Of a stretch of DNA of 12,194 nt, positions 1-8,827 are shown piece after piece; within the stretch, counting starts at the first letter, position 1, and each line of letters starts with the position of its first letter. The notes beneath the pieces are model-generated. The model searched no databases, had not been told where the DNA came from, and worked only from the letters and a program-made list of their open reading frames with translations. Made by a program: the position numbers and the translations under genes. Source of the DNA: an uncultured Clostridia bacterium (lineage in GTDB: Bacteria; Bacillota_A; Clostridia; TANB77; CAG-508); assembly GCA_947594095.1 (NCBI GenBank), contig CANQEA010000039.1:1-12194 (forward strand), read 5' to 3'.

Positions 1-141
1 AAAGATATGATGAAAAATTTTAAATATCTAGAAAAAACAAATATGAAAATAGGTCAAGGTGGAATTATTTGCTTATACGATAAATTAATGAAATTAGATG
101 AAAAAAACTATATAATACCAGTTTCGAGTGTAATAAATTAG
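1..141 (+). CDS. 3' end of an unidentified gene (5' end outside the window)
   Basis: The frame is open from the first base of the window to a TAG at 139-141 and encodes the last 46 residues of a protein. The piece contains a glycine-containing hydrophobic stretch (GQGGIICLYD) and ends in IIPVSSVIN. It does not look like the C-terminus of DnaN or the S4-domain protein YaaA, which commonly precede recF. I do not recognise the family. It is followed 24 bases later by a strong hairpin terminator, so it ends its transcription unit. The assignment as coding rests on the open frame, the mixed (not merely A/T-driven) residue composition and the terminator position. Confidence 0.6.
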   Translation, partial: KDMMKNFKYLEKTNMKIGQGGIICLYDKLMKLDEKNYIIPVSSVIN

Positions 142-164
142 AATAAAATCTAAAAAATTGATAA

Positions 165-200
165 AAAAGAAACCTCTTTCAAGGGAAAGAGGTTTCTTTT
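165..200. terminator. Bidirectional rho-independent terminator
   Basis: A perfect 16-bp stem (165-180 with 185-200) has a 4-base AAGG loop, with an A-run on the left arm and a T-run on the right arm. It lies between the plus-strand gene ending at 141 and the minus-strand gene ending at 208, so it can serve both converging transcripts. Confidence 0.9.
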
Positions 201-207
201 TAGGGTA

Positions 208-564
208 TTACTTAAGTATATTTGTGAAGGTAATTAAAGATAATCCAAAAGGAAAAAGCGTTTCACAGATAATTTCTTTCCATGTTGACATATCAAGAAT
301 TACCCTGAAAATCAATGCTTCTACGCTAAAGGCTATTAAAATTATTGATATATTAATAATAATTAAGTAACCTATTCCGTATTTTTTTTGGAGTAATCTG
401 CCTAAAAAGACACCAAAAGACCAAGATATTGACCACATAATTGAATATGATAGCCAATCCTCACGAACTAATAAGAATTTGTGGATTATGCATAAAATTA
501 TGCAAATACACACAAATATCAATAATCCTTCACAAATCCGCCGTTTTAAAGTATACTTACCCAT
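208..564 (-). CDS. Small four-helix membrane protein, unknown function, with attenuator-type leader
   Basis: Encodes 118 residues. Four hydrophobic segments can be read at about residues 13-32, 38-58, 62-86 and 98-117, joined by short loops; the N-terminus is basic (KRR at 7-9). It is therefore an integral membrane protein without a signal peptide or recognisable catalytic motif. The ATG at 564-562 is preceded by an excellent Shine-Dalgarno sequence (AAGGAGGAA, 578-570; 7 bases between GGAGG and ATG). By eye its base composition is less AT-rich than its neighbours, and it runs opposite to the adjacent core genes, which suggests acquisition by transfer. Its 110-nt leader has the layout of a translational attenuator, so expression may depend on ribosome stalling, as for some resistance genes. 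I do not recognise the family; a resistance or immunity role is only an inference from the leader. Confidence 0.85.
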   Translation of the reverse strand: MGKYTLKRRICEGLLIFVCICIILCIIHKFLLVREDWLSYSIMWSISWSFGVFLGRLLQKKYGIGYLIIINISIILIAFSVEALIFRVILDMSTWKEIICETLFPFGLSLITFTNILK

Positions 565-569
565 AATGA

Positions 570-675
570 TTCCTCCTTAAATTTTATTGATTTTATTTTT
601 ATATGTAAAACTAAATTGCGGAGGAACAATTCCCTCACACTATTTAGTGATCAAGGAAATTAAGTATGTTTCCAT
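570..675 (-). promoter_or_regulatory. Candidate erm/cat-type translational attenuator
   Basis: Read on the minus strand. Segment 1 (662-652, inside the leader ORF) pairs with segment 2 (637-627) over 11 bp, four of them G-U, with an inner CAC/GTG hairpin in the loop. Segment 3 (626-620, UUCCUCC) is a perfect 7-bp complement of segment 4 (576-570, GGAGGAA), the Shine-Dalgarno sequence of the membrane-protein gene. The alternative is segment 2 with segment 3 (636-631 with 626-621, 6 bp, 4-base loop), which would free the Shine-Dalgarno. This 1:2 plus 3:4 versus 2:3 scheme is the textbook layout of ribosome-stalling translational attenuation. The pairings were worked out by hand; no folding energy was computed. 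Confidence 0.6.
640..675 (-). CDS. Putative 11-residue leader peptide (METYLISLITK)
   Basis: A short ORF of 11 codons and TAG begins 7 bases downstream of the -10 box, that is at the predicted transcription start, so it would be translated from a leaderless end; no Shine-Dalgarno precedes it. Codons 5-8 (662-652) form segment 1 of the attenuator described for 570-675. A ribosome paused on these codons would break the first hairpin. Known erm, cat and similar genes use leader peptides of this size in this position. This is inferred from layout only; the peptide sequence is not one I recognise. Confidence 0.45.
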   Translation of the reverse strand: METYLISLITK

Positions 676-681
676 AACACT

Positions 682-710
682 ATTATACCATAAATTTGTA
701 ATATATGCAA
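682..710 (-). promoter_or_regulatory. Sigma-A promoter for the leader/membrane-protein gene
   Basis: On the minus strand: -35 TTGCAT (710-705), 17-bp spacer, perfect -10 TATAAT (687-682). The predicted start of transcription is near 675, at the first base of the leader ORF. Confidence 0.8.
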
Positions 711-763
711 ATTCTGTAAAGAAAGTTAAGCATTTTGGTAAATATAATAAAATTTAACGCACG

Positions 764-810
764 AAAATCAAAAATAAAGCGATTTAATTGTTTTATATTT
801 GATTTTTTTT
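764..810 (+). terminator. Hairpin with T-run upstream of and overlapping the recF promoter
   Basis: A 9-bp stem (764-772 with 798-806), a single A-A mismatch, then 7 more pairs (774-780 with 790-796, one G-T) enclose a 9-base loop, followed by a T-run to 810. It looks like a plus-strand terminator, but no plus-strand gene lies just upstream, and its right arm covers the recF -35 box. It may insulate recF from stray transcription or act as a control dyad. Confidence 0.4.
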
Positions 811-826
811 TAATTAATGATATAAT
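799..826 (+). promoter_or_regulatory. Promoter of recF-gyrB
   Basis: -35 TTGATT (799-804), 16-bp spacer, perfect -10 TATAAT (821-826). Transcription would start near 833, leaving a very short leader before the recF ribosome binding site at 841-844. Confidence 0.65.
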
Positions 827-850
827 AAGAAAAAACAATTGGAGAATAAA

Positions 851-3878
<3,028 letters not shown>

Positions 3879-3947
3879 TTATATGTAATAAAAAATATCA
3901 AACAAAATTTAAAAATTGATATTAAAACATGACATAAAATATATAAT

Positions 3948-3987
3948 TTAATTGCAGGTAAAAAAATTATTTTTTGCCTGCAATTAA
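3948..3987. terminator. Long hairpin between gyrB and the minus-strand RNA
   Basis: An 18-bp stem (3948-3965 with 3970-3987, one G-T pair) closes a 4-base loop. There is no clean T-run after it on the plus strand; on the minus strand it is followed by a T/A-rich tail. It sits 70 bases after the gyrB stop and at the 3' end of the candidate minus-strand RNA, so it probably ends both converging transcripts. Confidence 0.6.
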
Positions 3988-4380
3988 TCGATAAAGCTAA
4001 TAATAATCTTAGCTAAAACTAATATACCTAATATTTAAACCTAATATATATTACTATATAAATAAGCTAGATACCAAATATATTAATCATTTGCTCGACC
4101 ATTAATACACCACAAGTAACCATATTCATCCTAATTTAGGACTACTAACAACCACTTAAAATACTAGATATAAAAATAATCTTAGCTCGAATTTATTACC
4201 TATCATTTGACCATATAAAAAAGAACAAATATAAAAAATATAGCCTACAAACAAATAATAAACTCTTATCGCCGACATATTACAATATATTGAACATATA
4301 CTGCAATACATCTTTGCCCGAAAACTGATGAACTAACATTAATCCATCAGCTCTCTTGGCCCAACTATTATTAACCTTAT
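3948..4380 (-). ncRNA. Candidate structured non-coding RNA, about 430 nt
   Basis: The stretch between gyrB and the conjugation genes has no convincing ORF but carries every mark of an independent minus-strand RNA. A promoter (4416-4387) predicts a start near 4380. The first 18 nt (4380-4363) can pair without interruption with 3991-4008, just before the terminal hairpin, four pairs being G-U. Inside are a 13-bp hairpin (4308-4296 with 4290-4278, two G-U), a 6-bp CTGATG/CATCAG hairpin (4350-4345 with 4330-4325), CCTAAATTAGG (4140-4130), and two identical 13-nt copies of AGCTAAGATTATT (4187-4175, 4014-4002). The second repeat overlaps the 3' half of the closing stem, so an alternative small hairpin (4014-4009 with 4000-3995) is possible. 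The sequence is richer in G/C than the gaps elsewhere in the window. It lacks the signature motifs of RNase P RNA, tmRNA, SRP RNA and group II introns. I do not recognise the class. Confidence 0.55.
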
Positions 4381-4386
4381 AATTTT

Positions 4387-4416
4387 ATTATAAACAAAAA
4401 AAGAAAAAATATTCAA
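4387..4416 (-). promoter_or_regulatory. Promoter of the candidate ncRNA
   Basis: On the minus strand: -35 TTGAAT (4416-4411), 18-bp spacer, perfect -10 TATAAT (4392-4387). The predicted start, near 4380, coincides with the first base of the long closing stem of the RNA. Confidence 0.6.
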
Positions 4417-4440
4417 AAAAAATATGATGTTTTTTATAAG

Positions 4441-4479
4441 AAAAAAAACGACATAAGAACAGAAAGTCGAATTATGTCG
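4441..4479 (-). terminator. Hairpin between the two diverging promoters
   Basis: CGACATAA (4449-4456) and TTATGTCG (4472-4479) form a perfect 8-bp dyad with a 15-base loop. On the minus strand it is followed at once by eight T (4448-4441), a rho-independent terminator layout; on the plus strand it is followed by ACGAGTTTTTC. It lies just upstream of the -35 box at 4491, so it could shield the ncRNA from antisense transcription or be an operator for the conjugation promoter. Confidence 0.5.
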
Positions 4480-4490
4480 ACGAGTTTTTC

Positions 4491-4519
4491 TTGACAAGTA
4501 ATTTTAAATAGTGTAAAAT
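4491..4519 (+). promoter_or_regulatory. Strong promoter of the conjugation gene block
   Basis: Perfect -35 TTGACA (4491-4496), 17-bp spacer, -10 TAAAAT (4514-4519). Transcription would start near 4526, about 18 bases before the Shine-Dalgarno GGAGGTGA (4544-4551). An imperfect dyad (GTAATTTTA at 4498-4506 with TAAAATAC at 4514-4521) spans the spacer and -10 box and could be a repressor site. Confidence 0.8.
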
Positions 4520-4558
4520 ACATAAAAAGTTACAAAAAATTATGGAGGTGAAATTAGT

Positions 4559-5134
4559 ATAAAGGAAAAATCTATACAGCAGTGGATGCCAATTGATCAA
4601 ATTTATGAAAATGGTATTGTAAAAATAAATGAATATAAATATGTAAAAATCTTAAAAATTATTCCAATTAATTATAACTTAAAGTCAGACTTAGAAAAAT
4701 CATCAATTTTAAATTCATATAAAACTTTTTTAAAAACATGTAATTTTGACATGCAAATTTTAATTCAAAGTAATAAAGAAGATTTAAGTCAGCATATTTC
4801 AAAAATAAAAAATAATTATTCAAAAAAAAATAAAAAATATTTAAAAGATTTATCAGAAAATTATATTAATTATATAAATAAAATTAATGTAATTAATAAA
4901 TCATCTTCAAAAGATTTTTTTATTATTATTTCCAATAATCAAAATAAAAAATTAAATTATGTTGAATCTCATGAAATTATTAAAAATGAGTTACAAGAAA
5001 AATATTTTAAAATTAAAGAATGTTTATCAAGATGTGGTAATAGTGTGTATGAAATAAATAAAAAAGAAAGTATTTTAAAATTATTATATTCTTTTTTTAA
5101 TACTAGAAAATATTTTATGAATATAAAAAAATAA
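4559..5134 (+). CDS. Conjugation protein resembling the VirB4/TraC N-terminal domain
   Basis: About 191 residues. It contains the pattern of the separate N-terminal, TraC-like domain that accompanies VirB4 ATPases in clostridial conjugative elements: a KIIPINYNLKS strand, a conserved FLKTCNFDMQILIQS segment, a charged helical middle, and a closing GNSVYEINKKE strand. No transmembrane segment or ATP-binding motif is seen. It would be a cytoplasmic or membrane-associated part of the type IV secretion channel. The first ATG in frame is 4586, but it has no ribosome binding site at a usable distance and would cut off a likely conserved SIQQW stretch. The strong GGAGGTGA at 4544-4551 points to ATA 4559 (or ATT 4553), neither a normal start. 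It is the first gene after the promoter at 4491. The family call is from pattern memory, not a search. Confidence 0.7.
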   Translation: MKEKSIQQWMPIDQIYENGIVKINEYKYVKILKIIPINYNLKSDLEKSSILNSYKTFLKTCNFDMQILIQSNKEDLSQHISKIKNNYSKKNKKYLKDLSENYINYINKINVINKSSSKDFFIIISNNQNKKLNYVESHEIIKNELQEKYFKIKECLSRCGNSVYEINKKESILKLLYSFFNTRKYFMNIKK

Positions 5135-5138
5135 TAAA

Positions 5139-5173
5139 TATTAATTTATATTTAAATAGAATATAAATTAATA
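5139..5173. repeat. All-A/T inverted repeat at the end of the first conjugation gene
   Basis: A perfect 14-bp inverted repeat (5139-5152 with 5160-5173) encloses a 7-base loop. It starts 5 bases after the stop codon of the preceding gene. No T-run follows, so it may be a weak terminator or an RNA 3'-end stabilising hairpin. Confidence 0.5.
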
Positions 5174-5888
5174 ATAAAAAATTTAAAATAATAAATAAAA
5201 TATTTAATTAAAAATTAAAAAATAAATAGAAAAAAATTAATAAAAAATAAATTAATAAAAAATTAATAATATTTTAAAAATATTAAAAGCAAATAAATGT
5301 AAATTAAATTTTTTAAAAATAATTTCTAAAAAATTTGAAAATGAGCACTAAACTTTTATAAAAAAACACCAATAGTTTTTGTAATATAAATGTATTATTT
5401 GTAAGAAGTTCTTGAAATTTACATGAGAAAAAATTAAGTTTAATAAAAATTCATATGGATATTTCAATTTTGACAAGAAATAAATTAGAGATTTGAATGA
5501 TAAAAAACTAAATTTGCTTAAAACAAGAAACTTACTAGGTAATTAGACATTTACAAACTAGAAAAAAAGCAGGTTTACAAAAATCGGATATACATAAAAG
5601 ATATACATATGTCAAAAGTATGCAAAATCTGACAAAGATTACTAATTCAAAGTCAATATCAGGAGATACAAAATTTTTGTGAAAACATGTAATGTATATG
5701 AAATATTTAGTCACTAAAAATTAAAAGTATAATTTGCAATTTTAAAAAAAGTTAGAAGACTAAAAAGAAAATTTTAAAAATTTAAAAAAATAATTTTTAA
5801 ATATAAAAAAATAAAATTATTAAAAAATAATAGGTAATTAAATAAAAAGTAATAAAATTAAATATTAAATAATAATAAAAATATTTAT
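5174..5888. other. Gene-free stretch: A/T-only flanks around a less AT-rich island
   Basis: About 715 bases without a gene I can support. The flanks (to about 5335 and from about 5745) are almost entirely A and T. The centre (about 5340-5740) has clearly more G and C but stops in every frame. The least bad reading is plus-strand, from ATG 5341: a mixed residue composition interrupted by seven stops, with one open run of about 48 codons (5539-5682). It may be the wreck of a conjugation gene, but the number of stops is no lower than chance would allow at this composition. A direct repeat GATATACATA (5587-5596 and 5600-5609) lies inside a possible minus-strand promoter. Confidence 0.4.
5587..5615 (-). 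promoter_or_regulatory. Possible minus-strand promoter in the gene-free stretch
   Basis: On the minus strand: perfect -35 TTGACA (5615-5610), 17-bp spacer, weak -10 TATATC (5592-5587). The -35 and spacing are good and the -10 is poor. No gene follows on that strand; an antisense RNA is possible but unsupported. Confidence 0.25.
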
Positions 5889-5903
5889 AAAGGAGGGATA
5901 TAA

Positions 5904-6734
5904 ATTTTAATAAAAAATAAAAATATAAAAAAAGAAGATTTTAAAAATGGAAGTATAACAGATAAAGATAAAATTGCACCAGCATATATTAATTTACAAA
6001 ATCCAAAATATATTGAAATAGATAATTTATATTATGGTGGTTTAATAGTAGTAAATTATTATAGAGAGCAAACAGACCTTTTATTAAAAACTCTAATTGA
6101 AACTAATATTAATATGAATATTTCAATTTTTTATGAAAAACAAGATTCTTATAAAACAATTAAAGATTTAACATATCATATAGGAAATGTTGGAGTAGAA
6201 TTAAAAGAATCAAATCAAAATAGGCAAGATATTGATATAGCATCTTTTACATATAATGATGCAAAATATATAAGAAAAGAAATTCAAGTAAATAATGAAG
6301 ATATATATTATTTATATATTTATATTAATGTATATGCTGAAGACATAAAAGAGTTAGAATATTATTTAAATAAAGTCGAAGGAATTGCACAAAGTAAAGG
6401 TATGCAAACAATAAGAGCAAACTTTAGGCAAGATGAAATATATTTAGCATGTCTTCCTATAATGGAAAATAAAGAACTTATTAAAGAATCAGCAAGAAGA
6501 AACATTTTAACAAGTGGGTTACTTGCAACATATCCATTTATTTCATCAACTATTTTTGATCCAGAAGGAATTTTTATTGGAACAAATATTTATAATAATT
6601 CATTAGTTTTTATCGATAGATTTAATTCAAATAAATATAAAAATGCAAATATTTGTATTTTTGGCACAAGTGGCGCTCGGAAAATCTTTTTATACCAAAT
6701 TATTAATTTTAAGATACAAATTATTAGGAATTAA
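5904..6734 (+). CDS. VirB4-type conjugation ATPase, N-terminal part, up to a frameshift
   Basis: The first part of a VirB4/TraE-family ATPase, which powers type IV secretion at the inner membrane. The frame is open from 5904 and reads as one well-formed protein (IENLYYGGLIVVNYYRE-like and NILTSGLLATYPFIS segments typical of the region before the P-loop) until GTSGA at 6663-6677. There the Walker A motif is lost to a one-base shift, and the frame ends at 6732-6734 after a nonsense tail. The first ATG in frame is 6114, which would drop 70 plausible residues; AAAGGAGG (5889-5896) lies 7 bases before ATT 5904, so initiation seems to use ATT, or ATA 5910. Joined to the next entry the protein would have about 608 residues. 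Whether the frameshift is real cannot be told from one sequence. Confidence 0.8.
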   Translation: MLIKNKNIKKEDFKNGSITDKDKIAPAYINLQNPKYIEIDNLYYGGLIVVNYYREQTDLLLKTLIETNINMNISIFYEKQDSYKTIKDLTYHIGNVGVELKESNQNRQDIDIASFTYNDAKYIRKEIQVNNEDIYYLYIYINVYAEDIKELEYYLNKVEGIAQSKGMQTIRANFRQDEIYLACLPIMENKELIKESARRNILTSGLLATYPFISSTIFDPEGIFIGTNIYNNSLVFIDRFNSNKYKNANICIFGTSGARKIFLYQIINFKIQIIRN

Positions 6735-7731
6735 ACAATATATTATAGACCCAGAAAGAGAATACACCAATATTAGTAAAGAGCTTAAAGGAACTTTAAT
6801 AAGAATAGGACCTAATTCGGATACATATATAAATGTCTTAGAAATAAGAAAAGAAAGTCTAGAAGAAGGAGAAACTGGGTATTTAGCAACTAAAATCGGA
6901 AAATTAATTGGTTTTTTTAATCTTATTTTTGGAGAACTAAAAGAAGATGAAAAAGCACTATTAGAAGAAAAAATAATAAAAACATATGAAGAAAAAGGAA
7001 TAACTTTTAATGATGATTCATTATTTAATATTTCAAATAAAAAGAAGATATTTAAAAATGCAAAAGATATGCCAATTTTAGAAGACTTATACAATATATT
7101 AGGTAAAGATCCAATAACTAAAAAATTTCAAACAAAATTAATACCTTTTGTAAAAGGCTCTATGAAATTTTTTAATAATTACAGCAATATTGAACTTGAA
7201 AATGAACTAGTAATTGCAGATGTTTATGATTTAGGAGAGGAAAATTTAAAATATGGAATGTATTTATTTACTGATATTTTTTGGGACAAGATCAAAGAAA
7301 ATAGAGAAGAAAAGAAAGCTATATATTTGGACGAAATTTGGAGACTAATTGGTATTACATCAAATAAAGATGTTGCAAGTTTTATTTATAAAATATTTAA
7401 AACTATTAGAAAATATGGAGGAAGTAGTATTGCAATAACACAAGATATTTCAGATATATTTAGTTTGGAAAATGGTATTTATGGTAAAAGTATTTTAAAT
7501 AATTCTAGTATAAAAACTTTTTTTGCATTAGAAGAAGAAAATATAAAAATATTATCTGAGTTTGCAAATTTATCTGAAAAAGAAAAGATAGAAATTAAAT
7601 CTCTAAAAAGGGGTGAATGTTTAATGTTTGTGGGGGAAGACCATATTTTAACTAAAATTGAATGCTCTGATTTAGAAAGACAAATTATTGAAGGAGATAA
7701 GAATAATGTTGAGAATAGTATTAGCTATTAA
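6679..7731 (+). CDS. VirB4-type conjugation ATPase, C-terminal part, after the frameshift
   Basis: Continues the ATPase in the next frame with GKSFYTKLL at 6679-6705, completing Walker A (GTSGA from the upstream frame plus GKS). Then follow DPEREY (a VirB4 hallmark after the P-loop), Walker B AIYLDEIW (catalytic Asp and Glu codons at 7330 and 7333), and the GGSSIAITQD motif with SILNNSSIKTFF near the C-terminus. The 350 residues after the shift are intact and well conserved in pattern, with no further stops, so any inactivation must be recent. An ATG at 6643 in this frame lies upstream of the motif but has no ribosome binding site. The next gene starts inside the end of this one (26-nt overlap), so both belong to one operon. 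Confidence 0.85.
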   Translation, partial: GKSFYTKLLILRYKLLGIKQYIIDPEREYTNISKELKGTLIRIGPNSDTYINVLEIRKESLEEGETGYLATKIGKLIGFFNLIFGELKEDEKALLEEKIIKTYEEKGITFNDDSLFNISNKKKIFKNAKDMPILEDLYNILGKDPITKKFQTKLIPFVKGSMKFFNNYSNIELENELVIADVYDLGEENLKYGMYLFTDIFWDKIKENREEKKAIYLDEIWRLIGITSNKDVASFIYKIFKTIRKYGGSSIAITQDISDIFSLENGIYGKSILNNSSIKTFFALEEENIKILSEFANLSEKEKIEIKSLKRGECLMFVGEDHILTKIECSDLERQIIEGDKNNVENSISY

Positions 7732-8827
7732 TGATAATAAAATATACGAAACATTAAAAAAACAAAATGATATAGAATTAGCTTGTAAAAAAATTTTATA
7801 TAAAGAAGCTATTTTAGAATTATTAGAAGAAAATAAAAAAATTGATATTATTATTATTTATGAAAATTTATTAGGAGAAATTAATTTAATTAATTTATTA
7901 AAAAAAATAAAAGAAATTAATAAATTAATAAAAATAATTGTAGTATTGGAAAAACAAGATATAGAAACTGAAGAAAAAATAAAAAAATTAAAAATAAAAA
8001 ATATTTATTATAAAAATAATATTAATAATAAAAATATTATAAAAATAATAAATGATATTTCAAATTTTAAAATAAAAAATATACAACAAGTAAATAAAGC
8101 ACCTAAAATTAATAAAGTAAAAAATAATTTAAATTATAAAAAAGATAATATAAAAAATAATTTACTAAAAAATAAAATAAGCAAAGAAAAAATTAATAGT
8201 AAATATAATTTTGATAGAATATTTTCCTTTGTAGTAACAAATAATTTACCAAATAAAAGAAGTAATAAATTAATTGCAAAGAATATTTCTAAAAAAAATA
8301 AAAAATTTAAAATAGCAATAGTCAATTTTAATGAAATAAAAAAATATAAATTAAAAAATAATGAAAATAAAAATAATAAAAAAAATTACGAAATAAAAAA
8401 ATTAGAAATTAATAAAAAAATAAATTTAATTAAAATTAATTTATTTTTAATTAATTATTTAAATAAAAATAAATTAGAAAATATTTTTCACAACATAATA
8501 AAAAATTTAAAATTTGAAAACGAAATTTTAATTTTTCTAGTAAACAAAAATTTGAATTACAAAATAAAAAAAGAAATTATATTTTTAAGTGAAAAAGTTT
8601 TTATTTTAACAGGGTCAAATTTTGAAGAGTTAAAATATACAAGATATACTTTAGAAGAATATAATAATAGGTTAAAAGTTAAGAATCTAGATCAAAAAAT
8701 TATGTTAACATTATTTCATAAAAATCATATTTGTAAGGAGATTGTACAGGAATGTTTTAAGAATCAAAAAATTATAAATTTAAGGGAAATACGGCGAAGA
8801 AGCACTAAAAAGGTCATAAAGCGATAA
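7706..8827 (+). CDS. Receiver-like/TadZ-like protein with degenerate P-loop
   Basis: 373 residues. Residues 1 to about 120 alternate strands and helices like a response-regulator receiver domain (LRIVLAIND, then IDIIIIYENLL, then IKIIVVLEKQ), without a clear phosphorylation site. A Lys/Asn-rich linker follows. The second domain has the order of a ParA/MinD-type (TadZ-like) ATPase: a strand FSFVV, the loop position TNNLPNKRS (178-186), then KIAIVNFNE. The expected GxxxxGK[ST] is ruined (no glycines, Arg after Lys) and the usual Asp of the next strand is Asn, so ATP hydrolysis is unlikely. Start ATG 7706 has AAGGAG (7691-7696) 9 bases upstream; the gene overlaps the ATPase gene by 26 nt. It is the most A/T-driven of the coding regions, rich in Lys, Asn and Ile; the basic C-terminus uses rare CGG and CGA codons. 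The family call is tentative. Confidence 0.6.
   Translation: MLRIVLAINDNKIYETLKKQNDIELACKKILYKEAILELLEENKKIDIIIIYENLLGEINLINLLKKIKEINKLIKIIVVLEKQDIETEEKIKKLKIKNIYYKNNINNKNIIKIINDISNFKIKNIQQVNKAPKINKVKNNLNYKKDNIKNNLLKNKISKEKINSKYNFDRIFSFVVTNNLPNKRSNKLIAKNISKKNKKFKIAIVNFNEIKKYKLKNNENKNNKKNYEIKKLEINKKINLIKINLFLINYLNKNKLENIFHNIIKNLKFENEILIFLVNKNLNYKIKKEIIFLSEKVFILTGSNFEELKYTRYTLEEYNNRLKVKNLDQKIMLTLFHKNHICKEIVQECFKNQKIINLREIRRRSTKKVIKR

Noticed and set aside
158..370. 70-codon plus-strand ORF
   Set aside because: It begins in the terminator and lies antisense to the better supported membrane-protein gene, with no ribosome binding site.
4181..4205. TTCGA sequence on the minus strand as a tRNA or tmRNA T-loop
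   Set aside because: The flanking bases cannot form the 5-bp T-stem, and no acceptor or CCA end is near.
4542..4562. Six-codon ORF (ATG GAG GTG AAA TTA GTA TAA) over the first conjugation ribosome binding site
   Set aside because: Its ATG overlaps the Shine-Dalgarno itself and the predicted leader is too short to hold another binding site; probably chance.
5341..5712. Plus-strand gene in the 5.3-5.7 kb island
   Set aside because: Seven in-frame stops, no ribosome binding site, and a stop frequency no lower than chance; kept only as a possible relic.
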